Source: Megamerina dolium
Lineage: Eukaryota > Arthropoda > Insecta > Diptera > Megamerinidae
DNA length: 64,000 nucleotides
Assembly (NCBI GenBank): GCA_963854835.1
Contig: OY978525.1
Location: forward strand, 94,268,136 to 94,332,135
Reading direction: 5' to 3'
Shown here: in pieces, positions 1 to 14,045 of the stretch
How the letters are laid out: every line of letters starts with the position of its first letter
How positions within the stretch are numbered: the first letter of the stretch is position 1
Notes under the pieces: generated by a model
Seen by the model: only the letters and a program-made list of their open reading frames with translations
What the model was told of the DNA's origin: nothing
Database searches by the model: none
Program-made: the position numbers and the translations under genes

Positions 1-537
1 TACGCCGTAGGCATCTCTTAACAAAGCTTTGGATATTTTCGGTTAGATGGTTGGTTACAAGCTAGGTCTCGCATCCGTAGAGTAGCACCGGATTTTAAAA
101 TCCTCATTTTTGTTTGGAAGTATATTTGCGTCGAATTCCAAATTTGGCGCAGCTGTGCATATGCGCCCCTTGCTTTGTTAATTCTGGCCAGAAAATCCTT
201 TCATGCAATATTATCCGCGGATATTATACTGCTCAGGTACGTGAAATCATCAACTTGTTCAATATCCCTGCCACATAGCGAAAAATTGTTGTCGTTTTTG
301 GCGTTCATTTTCATTGATTTCGTTTTGTTGATGTTGATTTTCAGGCCAACCCTACCCGACTCGGAGCACACATCATTAAGCTTTGCTTGCATGTCGGAGT
401 GCTTCACAGATAATAAGCAGATATCATTCGCATAAGCGAGATCTTCAAGATGTTTGATGAAGTTCCAGTATATGCCTCTTCGTTTACCTTCTATGGATTT
501 TTGCAGGATGTCATCAATAACAATAAGATCGGTGAGA
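1..537 (-). pseudogene. Non-LTR retrotransposon reverse transcriptase fragment, RTE-like, broken
   Basis: Read on the minus strand, this encodes the C-terminal half of a non-LTR retrotransposon reverse transcriptase. The order of motifs is the family's: VIDDILQKSIEG near 480-530, the catalytic box LAYANDICLLS near 400-440 (YAND where YADD is usual), GLKININKTKSMKMN near 320-355, then VDDFTYLSSIIS near 220-260. After this comes an in-frame TGA at about 205-207. The thumb-like segment LARINKARGAYAQLRQIWN follows, and near 75-100 the LLYGCET box lies in another frame, so there is a frameshift as well. The window edge cuts off the C-terminus. No endonuclease domain is visible beyond 537, so the copy is 5'-truncated or eroded. 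The clade call (RTE-like) rests on remembered motif resemblance only. The reverse-transcriptase identity is secure, and the copy cannot be active. Confidence 0.85.
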
Positions 538-3500
538 GTAAATATCGATTTCGACGTTAGTGTTTGTTTTTTATTGTTTCGTGTGAGCTTGGCAATGTGT
601 TCAATATCATATATATTATTTGGATATCGTGTTGTATTTGCAGTATTGACTTAAAAGAAATGTATGTTGAAAAATAAAACTGAATTTGGTAAAAGAAAAA
701 GTTTTCTTGTTTCACTTATTACCAATTAGCCATGGAACAGAAAGAAATCTTTGAATCAACTATAAAGGTGTTGTTGATCAATAACTCAAGTGCTTCCCTC
801 AAGTAGTGACAAACATTTGACCAAAAGAAACCTATCCTTGTACTCGTACTTAGGAACAGAGTATAAAAATATTGTTAGCTAATTACCAGTGTGATGTTGT
901 GTTATTATTCATTTACGGATTACAGCTGTGATGTGTAATTATTGTTGTTCTATTTTGATCTATTTTGTGTCAATTCTCAAATTACTCAAAATGCTACTCA
1001 CACAGTGCCAATATTTGGTATTTTCTGCAAATATATTCATAAAATTAACATTACTAAGTGTTAAAACCACATGTACATTTGTATGGCTACGTATATAGAT
1101 GCAAATGTTTGTATGTGTGAAAATACGATTCATATTTTATTGTATTGCCTAATACATTAATATAAGTCGAATTAATTTTACCGCTATTTGGGTACAATTA
1201 AATACTTATTTCATTTCATTTATTTTATATTAGAGATGTATGTATGTATATACATATTTGTGTATATAGGTAAATATATGTATAGTACGTACACCCATAC
1301 ATACATTATTGGGTAACTGTGTATTAATCCCAATTGTGTAATATTTCACAACTAATAAAATATTTAATTGGAGCAACAAAAAACAACCACAACATCAAAT
1401 TCACTATATAAATTGCATACAATTTATGTCAAGGATTGGGTTGAAAAGCAACGTATTGAGATTGAGAGAGAGTGATAGAAAGAGCGAGAAAGAGATTGGT
1501 AGAGCGAATTATATTTATATGGCTGGGCAATATATTCTTTCGGTTAGGGTTGAGGGTGTTTAAATTTTATTTATTTATATTATGTCTACATACTAGTACA
1601 TAACTACGTAAACATGAATGGACAATGGGACGGACAGAACAAATGTATGCATGTAATCATAAAAATTTAAGTAAAAACTTACGTGTTCATAAGCATTTAA
1701 CGTTTAAATCGTCAACAATCATAAGGGGAAAATAACAACAACAACAATAGCACAGGTAACAACAACGATTGCAACAATAAGAAACTAAATTTGAAACAAA
1801 AAACCTATGTGAAAACTAGCAATAATACACAAATACCAACAACACATGCATATCTAAATGAAGGAAGTTTTCCAAAAACACAAAACCTCTAAAACCGCAT
1901 GCAACCAAAACTAAACCAAATGAAATAAGAAGCAGAAGTAACAGAATGACTAAACTTTGTCAACAAATAACATACGAGCGCACATATTGTCAATAAAAGA
2001 AATTGTTTAAAAGGTAAGCAAAAGTACCTACTAAATTACATAAATTTGTATGTACGTAAAGTACAGGTGTATATGTAGGTATAAAGACCTTAACATTAGA
2101 CCACATCGATAATAATGAAGATAGCAACAATGATAGCAACAATAACACAACAACGATGACGATGATGAAGACGTTGACTACAATTGTCTGACATGCACTT
2201 TCAACCCCATAGCTTAACCTCTCTATATTTAAGTATTCATACTAGCTCTTACCACCACCATCCCTGTTGTTCGCAGTACGAGTATGCGGGTGCATTTACC
2301 ACCTTTATTGTTTTGCACAAAATTGGTAGGTACACGTATAAATTATGAAAAAGGTGAATCAGCAAGCAAGGCAGTGAGAAGTAAACCATAGTACGTCCTG
2401 GTGGATGAGATGTAATGAAGCAACAGGGTGTTATTTTCTACCGAAAATGAAAAACAAACTCAATTTTTGTTATTCATTCTTGATGATCCCCTTCTCTTCT
2501 AAGGTGACACTCATTTTTCTCAATAATATATTGTATAAGCGTATTCTTTTGGTTATTCTCTGAGCTCTACTGTACCAAGGCATTGCTGGAAGAAAATTCA
2601 TACGTATAATTGTTGTTGACTCACGCCTTGTGCACACGATGAGGAGATGTTGCACGCCACGTGTTGTATCTGAACGCTGTTACATACTACGCTCACACAA
2701 ATGTGTACGTGAATATGACATTTCAATTTTACACACATTCGTTGAGAGGGAGGGAAGACAGACAGAGCGTGGGAGTATGTTTACAAAGTTTCTGCCAAAT
2801 GAAATTAAAAATTATTTCTTTTTTGAAATTTTTTGCAAATTTGAAATGTTATATGTTCCTTCTTAATTAATTACAAAGTGGTGCAAGGAGGGTTTAAACA
2901 AGGTTGAGTCGCTCACCATAGAAAAGAGATACATTTGAAATGTTCGCCCTTTAAATGAAGGCTTATTCAAAGAGCATTAATATTTAATGGCCGATTTATG
3001 TATAAGAAATTGTTGTAACGTGTTCGATATTTTCTTCTCAGACATTATTGAAGAATAGGTAGATTCGGCTAGTGGACGCAATAACTTAGAAATGTTTCTT
3101 TTATTTTTTGTCCTTCGAATTGAAGCTCTTCAAAACGCTCGAGACTCCTGATTTTTTACTAAATTCATAAAGAATTCTGCTTAAAAATAAAATACTTGAA
3201 ATTTTAATTCATTTTTTACAAGATACCTATTGCTCGAACAAGTTATTTGCCTTCGGTTATCGTTAGTGGAATTTTTCGGAGAATATTTTTGTAGAAAATC
3301 GCAAACCTTGGGGAGAGCCCAATGCTGACTTTTAAGCGATTTTTCGAAAAAAGGCCAAAGTTGATCCATATGGATGGTAGCTAGAGGGTTAAAATGTTCC
3401 GAGAAAATATTTCTCAAAAATTTTTAATATGCATATATTTCGAAAGACAAGATTTATCCAATATATAAGCTTATATGTGATTTTTCAATTTCCATGACTC

Positions 3501-6500
3501 GACTTTTGACTGAAAAAGGCAAATTTTAAGCCACTGTAAAAAAAATTGTGACGTAGTGTAGCAAAATCGAATTAAGAATTTTGTTACTTAGGATGAGTGC
3601 TATCGTTTGAGACTAGTTTGGTTAACTCCACAGCAGTATTCTGCTCTGGGTAATAATTCCATTTCAAAAGAGCCATCAGAAAATGTTTAATAATTATTAA
3701 AAAACTCTGTCGAGTTGCTTCTTACGAATTTGTAATTGTAAAAAACTTGAATTTTGTGACAAAAAAAAAAATGAAAGTTAGAGCAGTACAACTCTGAGCT
3801 CCTGACAAGATCAGTCGTATGAGATCTCGGACAAATACGAAGACTGTGGAGAAAATATGGTGGTCATTAAATGTTAAATTAATGATGAAAAATATTATTT
3901 TGATTGATTTTCGATGTGTCTAAAAGAGCTGATATGGTAGGAGATGCTCCCAGTGTAAATTTTCAATTAAGGGGTGGACATTTAAAATGTACTTCATCGA
4001 ACCAAAATTATTTAATATCCAATAGTTAATGTATAATTAACGAGAATCAATATAAAGATTTATTATTATTTACTTTAATTACTATTTATAATTTCTTTTT
4101 GATAAAGTTTCTGGAATCAATTTTGTTAGAATAAAATCAATAAGCTCTTGAAAAGCATTGTTTTCACTAGAAAGTAGTTGAAGATTATATATTGTAATTG
4201 CATATTTACGATATTTTTTGAGACCTGTTAAATTATTCTTTTTCAAATAATTCTGAATCTGGTGTAGAATCACGTAAAAAAAAATACTAAGATTTCTTTT
4301 TTCATTTGCTTAAAACCTTTACAAAATATTTCGTAAGTGTAGAGTAAAATTATTGTCAAATCAATTACTATCGGTTTTATTTAAGTGGAATATAAAACAA
4401 AGGTTGATCTGGAGCATTCTCAAGGGATTTCACGCTCTTAAAACTTTTTTTTTAACACAACAATATACTCACTTCACTCCAATCTATAGACAATCTACGA
4501 AAATGAGGGATGTTTCTGTAGGTTTAAGCACTTGATTTTCATACATTATGAATTCAAAATTCTCTTTCTCTTCGATTATATAGCAAGTGGTTGAAAATAA
4601 AATATAACTCACTTCACCCACTTTATAAACATTATGTTTGCCTTTTTTTTATGATAAAACATTGCTGCTGTTCAATTTGTGCTAGCCCCCTTGTATGAAT
4701 GTGTTTTATTTGAGGTAACATGTTGCTTTTGCCATTTCAATCATACCCAAAAATATGGACTAAAAGTAGGAAGAACTGTACACCGCATGGTCTCATATGG
4801 TAGATATGGCCGAAAGGATTTAAGCAAATTTTACATATATAATACATACATAAATATTTTTACTGCCACCAAAGTGGTTTGCAAGCAGCATGCGAGAATG
4901 ATATTTGTTTTAAAATGTAACTAAATTTCAAAAAACAAAATCCCCACTCGTACAATTGTGTAGGACAAATATACAAAAACAAGAGACAAATAAAAGGTTA
5001 TTACAATAAGTAGAATCCCAAAAAAAAACAACAAATTATTGACATTTTCATTAGAGAATGGCAACATAAAGTAAAGATGATTATCATATATAATTATGTT
5101 GAAAACATTTGACAACATATGGAATGTACGAGTATGTATGTAGGCGTCGTGTATATACATATACATACATACTATGTAGTACATATGTATGCATACATGC
5201 TATGTAGTAAATAATTTAGGTATTCCTGCTTTCGCCCAGTGTGTTCACAATGCAAATATGATTAGTATGATTTTATATCAAAGGTCATGTTATTCGATTA
5301 CTTTGAAGCAATTGCTGTTAGTAAATAGATGGGATATTGAAAAATGTAATTATGAATTTTTAATAAACTTTCAATGTAAGAAAGGGGTGGTCATAATGAA
5401 ATTACTACAACACGACAGGAGAGTTGTAAATAATGTTAGCCATATAGGCTAGTGAAAACAAAAAAAAATATATTTTATAGTCATTCATAGCAGAGAATCA
5501 CCCAATAGTGAAGTATTTACTATAAATTTCACGGGATATTTTTCGGGAATTATTCTTGAATATTGTGCAACAGTTTTGTTTGGGGTTTTGTAAAATAGAT
5601 AATGCTTTGAAAAGTGAGAATAGTAGATTTGAATTTTCTTTCGAGCATATTTTTCCAAACAAAATACTCAAACTCTAACTATTTGATTTACATATACATT
5701 GGATAAGATTTATAGAATTTCACATTAAGATGGAATTCAAAGATTTTTGGATATATGTAAACATTATAACGCAATACAAAGTAGAGTACTGCGGGTGGTG
5801 ATAGTCCAATAAATTAGCTTCATACCCAACTACATAGAGAATGAAAACCTTTTAAGCGGCTTAAACGCTTTCAAGCTTTTAAGTACATTTTCTGAATTAA
5901 TAAAAAACACTTATTGACCCTCTAAATTGATTAATTTAGATTTATTATTTACTTGAAGCTGACTACCATTATCCTTAGCAGTGTATATTGAATAAGCGTA
6001 AATACTCATTCCATAATAATTTCATATTTTTTTTGTTGTTTTTGTATCTTTACATAAAACGAAATTTAATATTTTTTCTTCATTTTCGTTCGCAGCAAAT
6101 ATTCGTATTTACATATTTACTTATTACTAAAAGCCAGACAGTGTTTTAAGTACATATTACTACGTAGTAATAAAGAAAACCACTTTGAACGTTTGTATTG
6201 GTTGGTCTTGATGGTATAATGTACCCAATGTGGCCATCAATAATTGATAGTATTGTATAAAATGAAAGCAACAACAACAACAACAACTAGTGACCCGTTG
6301 TTTATGCGTATATTCAGTTACGTATGCCACACTTATGTGCTTTTATTCATTTCTGCTCATGCTCTTTGGTAATATTCTTTTCAGTAATTGCTACTTCTCT
6401 TGACATTCATATCCGTTTTCTTTTATGTAAATTAATATAATTTGCATTTTATATTACAAAAGAAAAAAAAATAACAATAAAATAAACAACTATAATGGCA

Positions 6501-6683
6501 ACAGTAGAGAGCGTGAAAAAGATGTATGTAAGGATGTTAGTCCGTAAAAATTCATATAAAGCACTTGGAAAACAAAACAAACTAAATTCGTAGAGAAGAG
6601 AACAGCTAAATTGGAAAACAAAAATATGTTGTTGTGGTGGTGCAGGTAAAGTGTGAAGGCGACAATGCAGAATTGTGTCGCAG

Positions 6684-6703
6684 ACACACACACACACACA
6701 CAC
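6684..6703. repeat. (AC)n microsatellite
   Basis: About ten uninterrupted AC dinucleotides. It explains the Cys/Val-rich open frames on the minus strand here, which are not genes. Confidence 0.95.
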
Positions 6704-8416
6704 CAAAATCAACACAAACTAACCACAACTTCATTATGGACAAATAATCATACAAATTAAGGTGTTGCTGATGGTGCTGATGGTGGTGATTCAAATTTGT
6801 CGACGACCAAAAATAAAGACAAAGCATAATAATGCCAAAAATTGAACCTTATCATAGTATAGCTTTGCCAGTATTGTTGTCTTTGTTATATGATTATACC
6901 TATTCGTTGATTTCAGTTATTGATGAGACCCAATTGGAAGTTTTTTAGTTCATTCTAGGTGCGTATAACATATTGAGTCCTTGAGTTCTACGGAAGCTCT
7001 CATTATGTCATTATTTTGAAAATTTATTTTCAATTGCCTCAACATATTTATTTTTCTGGTATTAATGTTTCAAGCCATTTTACTCTGGGTATGCTACTTG
7101 TATATTTCTAATATGATAATATCAGGTATTTAATTCTTTAAAGGTTTTGACAAAGACTTCCATCAAATCATTGATGATATTGTCATTTATAAATGATTTC
7201 CAACTAGGCATTTATTTATTTATAAAATATAAATTCAATATAAAATACAATATGAAGGTAAATTCAACGTATATTTAATATAAGCTGCGTATAAATATAA
7301 CAAATAAGAACAACAATGCTTACAATATGACATCAACAACATCAGTATGATGAAATTTCCACTGAAAAGAATTTCTATTAGTCGGCAAATACCATAAATT
7401 GATGCGCTTTGGTGATGATGATGATGAGATGGCATGGCATTTGGATCGTTTCGTTCTGATGGTCGTTTTGTCTCTTTGTTTGTATGTATTTGTATTTATG
7501 TCGTAGAGGTATAAACTGCATAGATGACTAAAACAAAATAGAACGAAAACAAGTATATTGTGGACGAATAGCAGCATCAACGTTAGCAATGACAAAACAC
7601 TAAATATTCAATAGAAAATTGCTTCAAGGAAGGTATCATCACGACTATTCTTATCTGTGTGCGTGTGCGTGTGCGTAGGAGAGATAGAGTATACGATGCG
7701 TGTTGTATGTTTCTGTATAATAATATTATTATTGATGTTCCCTTTGGTGGTTGTTGTTGTGTCTGTTGTTATTGATGCTGATGCTTTTGATGCTGCTGCT
7801 GCGGCTTTTGTTGTTGTTATTATTATTATTATTGTTATTAATACCTGTCTTGCTTTAGTTTAATTTTATTTTGTTATTTCTACGTTAGTTTTATAACAGG
7901 ATTATGTAGGTATCTATCATTTTGGTTGTTCATGTTGTTATGGTTGCTTTTATATCTAATAGATTCAACTATAATACTATGAGTGGTATTATAGTATTAT
8001 TGTTATTTCCAACTGGGTATTCTAATGTATTCATTTATTTTTGGTATTTTATATTTGATATTATTAATATTGGTTTTGCTATTGTTCTTACATTTGATAT
8101 ATGTTTGCAAGCCTGCTTTTTCACTCTCTCACTCACACACACTCATACTATACAGTCCTATTTCAGCATAATAATCAATAATTTATGCGCTACAATTATA
8201 TGCCAGCCATAACAACGACAAAAAGGTAAAAATAAAAGCAACAGTTCACTTTAAGGGTATATGGGTGTGTTCATGACGCAGTATGTTCGAACAAAATGGA
8301 AACATGTATGTATGGGAGTAAATATTTGTGATACTACTTAATCTAGGTGCTTTTACATTTTTACCTAATAGTTTTTGGGTATATTTAATGTTGTTTTATA
8401 TTCAATTATAGATAGA

Positions 8417-8434
8417 AAGAGAGAGAGAGAGAGA
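8417..8434. repeat. (GA)n tract
   Basis: Nine GA repeats inside a longer purine tract starting near 8411. Similar GA-rich tracts recur near 1460, 26070, 27022, 31085 and 63105. In flies such tracts can bind GAGA-type factors, but there is no direct evidence of function here. Confidence 0.9.
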
Positions 8435-9740
8435 ATATACACAATATTATAGATTATTTATGTAATGTCGGGATGAGAAAAAAAGTGGTAAACCACAGGC
8501 AAACGATTCTGGTGCAATGGCAAAATAACATTGACAAAACATGAAATGATTGATACATTAAATATTAAACAAGTTTTAGACTTGAATAATTTAGTAAAAT
8601 TTTTGAAATCATACAAAAATGCTCCAATTAAAACTATTTTCAATATAATCAAAAGCGGTCCGATATTTTATCCCCCACCGCCAGCACTATGTATGCAGTT
8701 GTAATAAAACACCACAAAATGAATTTTTGAACACATTAATAGGATACGCATTAATTTATTAGAGCTAACCTTTTGCGTGTGCTACTAATAATGTATTTGC
8801 ACAGGTACGCTCATGCATGTACGTGAGCATATGCACCACGTATGAGCATATATTGTACTACATATACTATACACTTACACATTCAATTAGTTTGGGTAGT
8901 AAATTAAAATTGATATATACACACATATTTACTTTATGGCTTTTATACGTTGGTTTTGTGCTACACATACACATACAGTGGGTTGTCCTGCATAACAAAT
9001 TTTCAATGTAATGAACTGCCAAATTGTTCCCATTGATGCTTCTTCAATGTGAATGACTGTTGAATTTAGTAGTCGATAGAGCCAATAATTTTATTTACAT
9101 TCTCACCAAGAGGAAAAAAAAAACGGTCAAATTGTTATTGCTTTTATTTTGATGAGTTTTTGAAAATTAAAAACTGAAAAATAAAATACTTACTTAAAAA
9201 CGTTATCTAAAAATTTGTTTAAAAATACAACGCTTTTAGATTGAGCTTAACGCATTCGATGCGTTATATTCAATTTCCACTACACTCTCATATGTACACG
9301 CATATATGAGCAAGCTTAATAAATTAACGACAGTTGCATTGTACAATCGTATACATACATACTATATATGTATGCATACACACGCATTCACTTGAGACAT
9401 ATGGCAAATGAAACGCTGAAGTGAAACAACTTCATTTATTGCCTAGAGACAAGGACAAGCAACCATTTAATTAAATACAGATGATGTAAATAAGAAACAA
9501 AAGCGATAAAAACAAAAGGGAAAAAGTAAATGAAAATAAAAAATTATATATATAAAAGTCAACATTAACCCCAACGGGCTATGAATATGTACATGCACGT
9601 GTTCATATAAGCATAGAGTTGGATTACCTTAAATGCAAGTAATGGGCATTGGTGGTTAATATATGGATATAAAGGGATATACATTATATTAAATTTATTG
9701 CTTTAGATACTGCTACCTTTACTCTTGCTACAACAACAAT

Positions 9741-9797
9741 CACTACTACTACTACTACTACTATTATTACTACTACTACTACTACTACCACTGCTAC
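9741..9797. repeat. (ACT)n trinucleotide repeat, interrupted
   Basis: A run of about 18 ACT/ATT triplets interrupted by ATT and by CCA. It generates a poly-Leu frame on the plus strand that should not be read as protein. Confidence 0.95.
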
Positions 9798-12346
9798 TAG
9801 TTATCTCTTTTTCCAAGTGTCTACATTCGTTTGTGTGTAAGGATAATGTTGTGTTTCTTGAAGTAAACCATTCGCTATCATTGTCGTCTTTATCATCGCA
9901 TTCTCATTGCTTTCTTCTCATCATGGTAATGTACTATTGTTTCAACTTTTGCTCAGTGCAATGCATTACATCAACTGATTATATGATATAGTAGCCAACC
10001 ATGCAATGGTGTTCTAGTGTGTATATAATTTATAATAATATATAATGGATACATATCTTTGTACATGAAATGACATTTACAATTTGCAATAGCACAATTT
10101 TCTACAGGCAACAATATTTAGAGATCTAATACGACTGAATGGCAATTACTTGAGTTTCATATAAGCACTTGGACAAATTTTGATTTGAATATATTTATGA
10201 AATAATGGCTATTTATACAATTCCAATGTATGGGAATGGCTTTAAAATTCACCAAATTTTACACAAGCGGATTTCAATAGTTTATAAATATAGTCTTTAA
10301 TATGAAAAACGCAAAAGGTAATGCGTCTTTGCGAAAGAAGAAAATGTTGTAAGATCTTTATTAGTACTCTGATTAGAAGAATCAAAGTACAGCTTAAAAT
10401 GTTAATCATGTTTAAATATTTGTGAATATAAATTTACAAATTTAATACATTCTCCATAAAATATTGGAAACACATACACACAAGTATAGCTATACATCTC
10501 TGTCTAATATCGAATTGAAAGCTAATGCTAACAACTGAATCCTTTCTATGTTGTACATCAAATATATTTGATAACAATCACGCACGTTCTAAACGAATGA
10601 GAATGTCACTGGAAGGACGCAACTAATGTGAGAATGGATGCATAGCTGTAATGCAATACAATGAGAATGGATGGTGAATACTTAGATCGTTGTTAAATCA
10701 TTGAAATTGATGTATTAAATTGAGGTGTGCATCTGTACAAATAGTATTAGAATGTTGCTTTCTATAGCAGTGCAGATGTTGCCATCAATATGTTGAACTA
10801 CAACTTCTTCTATTTATTAATTCTCTACTTTTGTTAATAGTAGCTTATAGGTTACATACATTTATACTTATTCTATTTGTATTGTATGTTTACTGTAAAA
10901 TTTGTAACAATCAACTATAGCCTGTCCCATAACAAAAACAGTAATCCAATACATTTATTTGGTATGATGAGGCGACAATGATTTGCATTGACAATCATTT
11001 TTGTAGCATACTTCAAGGAGAAGGCAGATATATGTATGTAGATAGACACTAATAGGAGCTGCTATGTAGTACATATAATCGTACGTATTTACTGCCCTGC
11101 TGTTGTCAATAAACAAGTTATTTATAAATATTGTACGTGTTCTGTCATGAGTATGCTAGTATGTAAGTACGAGTAAGTATTACGTTCTTGTAATTGTATG
11201 TAGGTATTCGTAAGTACTTACTATATGTACTACATATATACAAGCATTAATCGAAAGGATTATTTTTGCTATTGCTATTGCTATGGTGCAGTGGACTACT
11301 GTTGACATACTCATATATCGTGAACGTAAACGCTTTTTAATTTATAGTTACATGCACATACATATATTATTTATATTTATTACATATATGCTACTGACAT
11401 TTGAAGTATTTGCTATTCTGTTATGTCTTCGATATATTAATAAATTTCATACTTTCTGATAGAGTTTGAGTAAGTGAGTGTACACTGGTATTATAAATAC
11501 ATATGAATGTATTCACATGTAATTTATTTTTTGTTTTACTCTTTCATAGATCTTGTATGGGTTATATTTGGTCATATTTGGTCATATTTGGAGCTAATAA
11601 TCAACAGGATGTATATGAAACATTTCATTTAAATTTGATCTTCAGCAAACATACTTAATTGAAATTAAAATTGAAATTGCTGGTAAATATTATTATGCAT
11701 AAATCCTAATACCTTACTTTCGCATACAATGATGCTTTTATGATTGTGCTCCTGGCAACAACTGTGGCAATAATAGAAATTGAAATTGTTTATTTTTACT
11801 ACAATACTTTTTGCTATTAATATGTATTGTACGTATGTATCGTATAGACGAGCATTTATATGAAAGTATAATATCGTATTTATAATGTGCATGAATATTA
11901 CGTCTATTGTACTTGTACTGTTCCCTCCAGTATAGCATGTATAATAACTACTAATATTACAATGTATAGCTATTACTACCACTATTACGAGTGTTATTAA
12001 CCGCGCACTAACGATTCCATATGTAGTACGTATAACCATTATGAATGTTGCAACCTTTATTAGTGCTATATAGTGTGAGTACTGTTGTAACTACATATTA
12101 CAATACTTTGACACACACTATTACACTTCCAACTATATACTCGAATGCATTTGTGTACTCATTTGGGTGGCCACTTTTGTATAGAGACACTATTATTAGA
12201 CATACCCTGCAGTTTGTTGGGAACTATGGAATTCACTAGTTCTAAGGAACTAATCAGCAACTAGTTCTGGTTCTACCCACTTTCCTTTATTACAACTTGC
12301 AAATTTAACATGGCAATATCATAAGCAATGTCAATTGAACCATTTA

Positions 12347-12640
12347 GGTGAATAAAGGACAATATATTTTTATTCATTCCATTATAATTCTCAATTACGT
12401 TATTAAATTATTTAGGAATTAAAAATTGTATTACTATTTTATGTGATTTGAATCTGGGTGCAGATCAAATAATTTATTTTCATTCAATGCATTCTAATTC
12501 TTATGTACATATTCATTAAAATTATTTAGAATTAATAAATTCATTGCTATTTACCGAGATTCGAACCTGGGTACTCATCATCGTGTGTTACTATCGCATA
12601 TAAAGTCGCCCTACTAACTACGCTAATCTGTAAACTTACT
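12347..12640 (-). repeat. tRNA-like sequence with duplicated AT-rich flank, possible second SINE family
   Basis: On the minus strand, TAGCGTAGTTAGTAGG near 12610-12626 resembles a pol III A box. CAGGTTCGAATCTCGG near 12556-12571 resembles a B box and T-arm. TTTAC and GTAAA at the two ends (about 12631 and 12549) could form part of an acceptor stem. The spacing is longer than in a standard tRNA. Further along the minus strand the B-box region and its AT-rich flank recur about 113 bp away (near 12445-12460, GATTTGAATCTGGGTG on the plus strand), so the unit is partly duplicated. I see no usable cloverleaf, so this is a tRNA pseudogene or a SINE head rather than a working tRNA. Family unknown. 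Confidence 0.4.
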
Positions 12641-13270
12641 CTATCTAAACATCCAAGTTTGTCTGGTAATTAAAGTAGGTCCAGCTAAAAAACTAGTGCT
12701 TAATCGATCTTAGTTTTACTACAGGGTATGTATTATTACCGTAAAATATTATGTACATATTGCATGTACATATATAAAGTAGTATGTGTACTTTATTTAA
12801 CAGCAAATAAGTCGTATTAGTATTGGTGTGTATTTAGCTCAAACAATAGATTTTGTTTAAACTAAAATATGTTTTAATACTGAGAAGGGAATTAATTGAA
12901 AAATATGTTCCATTTACCTGAAGTAAATAATGTATATTTCTAGGTGAATTATTAATATCGTATATATTGTTAAAAAATTTGAATAAAAAAGACACTACAT
13001 TCCAACTTATACTCTGCCTATATAGATATATGTACAAATTGGGCTCGTCATGTCCTTTTTGTGTGTAATACTTAGAGAATAATCGGTCAACTGTAATAAT
13101 CTTAATTTATTGTTTTCCCGTGCTAATTTATTTAAAAATATTTTTTCTTGTATTAAGATGATATCGTAATATTGCTGTTTTGCAGGTTTCACTAATTACA
13201 CAACAGTTTTTATATATATAAAAGGTCGTGTTGTGGCAATAGTGTTGGTGTCTTTATAACTACCGATTGA
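12641..13270. other. AT-rich non-coding DNA
   Basis: No gene or repeat family recognised. The segment ends at the TAA flanking the inverted-repeat element that starts at 13274. Confidence 0.6.
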
Positions 13271-13273
13271 TAA

Positions 13274-14042
13274 CACTACTTTACGTCCAAAAAATAGCCA
13301 AAAATTCAGCTATAGGGGATAGCTGGTATTGACCTCATGAGCTTAAAACACAATTTTTGAATTTTTTGTACGGTTAGGTTTTTGAGATAACGGTAATTTT
13401 ATGATCTTCTGGATATCACATCATTAAAAATAATTTTTTGCTAAACTGTTGGGTACGATCAACACAAGTCGTACTTCGTACGAAATATAATTAAAATATG
13501 CTTTTAACGACGTACAACAGTACAGTAATTGAGCTAAAACTCGTAGAATTATGGCTGGTCAACATCAAAATTTTGTAGAATTTTTGAGATTTTGAACAAA
13601 ATTTTGTTTTCAAAAGTGATTTCTTTATAAGAAGTTATAAACATCAAAAATCGTTTATTTTTGCTAAAACTAGTCTGTTTAATTGCAAAAACTTTAAGCT
13701 TATTATTACCAAGATCGGATGAAATTTGAATTTTTGATGATTTTTTTTCTGTAACACTCAACATTTTAAGTATTCATCATATGCTGTACTGTACTGTCTA
13801 TTCGTGATTTTGATAATTTCTTTCGAACGATGTACGGTTTGCGTTGATCGCACTTAACAGTTTAGTAAACAATTTTTTTTACCGAAGCGATATTCAAAAA
13901 ACCACAAAATTACCGTTATCTCAAGAAACTAACCATATAAAAAATTTAAAAAATTTGATTTGAGCTTTGAAGGACAATACCAACTATTCCCTATACTTAA
14001 ATTTTTGGTCTTTCTTTTGCAAAATAATTAGGTAAAGTAGTG
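13274..14042. mobile_element. Palindromic DNA transposon with CACTACT ends, non-autonomous (CMC/CACTA-like)
   Basis: The two ends are inverted copies: CACTACTTTACGTCC at 13274 and the complement of CACTACTTTACCTAAT ending at 14042. The similarity continues inward for roughly 230-250 bp per arm. For example GAGATAACGGTAATTTT near 13383 and its inverted copy near 13905-13922, and CTAAACTGTT near 13442 and its inverted copy near 13857. The element is flanked on both sides by TAA (13271-13273 and 14043-14045), a 3-bp target duplication. The central ~270 bp has no transposase motif, so this is a non-autonomous foldback element. CACTA starts with 3-bp duplications point to the CACTA/Mirage/Chapaev group, but the family is inferred from termini only. 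Confidence 0.8.
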
Positions 14043-14045
14043 TAA

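Larger units (their letters stand above)
538..12340. other. AT-rich non-coding DNA, no gene recognised
   Basis: About 11.8 kb without a credible coding region. Open frames here are short, mostly lack ATG, and translate to low-complexity hydrophobic or Tyr/Ile/His-rich strings from simple repeats. Visible texture: GA-rich tracts near 1460-1500 and 8412-8434, TACATACATATG-type repeats near 5148-5200 and 9350-9375, CAACAA runs near 1735-1765 and 6268-6288, TTG/ATT runs near 7745-7845, and a three-fold GGTCATATTT repeat near 11568-11592. This pattern is common in introns and intergenic DNA of flies. No splice-bounded exon could be supported. Confidence 0.7.

Noticed and set aside
3060..3575. A possible third CACTA-type palindrome (GTAGTGTAG near 3554)
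   Set aside because: No matching inverted CACTAC start or long inverted arm was found on the left side.
7235..7863. His-, Val- and Ile-rich frames
   Set aside because: Products of ATG/ATT/GTT trinucleotide repeats and GTGTGC tracts.
11665..12039. 124-codon frame on the minus strand
   Set aside because: Hydrophobic, repeat-driven composition without motifs; no conserved-looking start or splice context.
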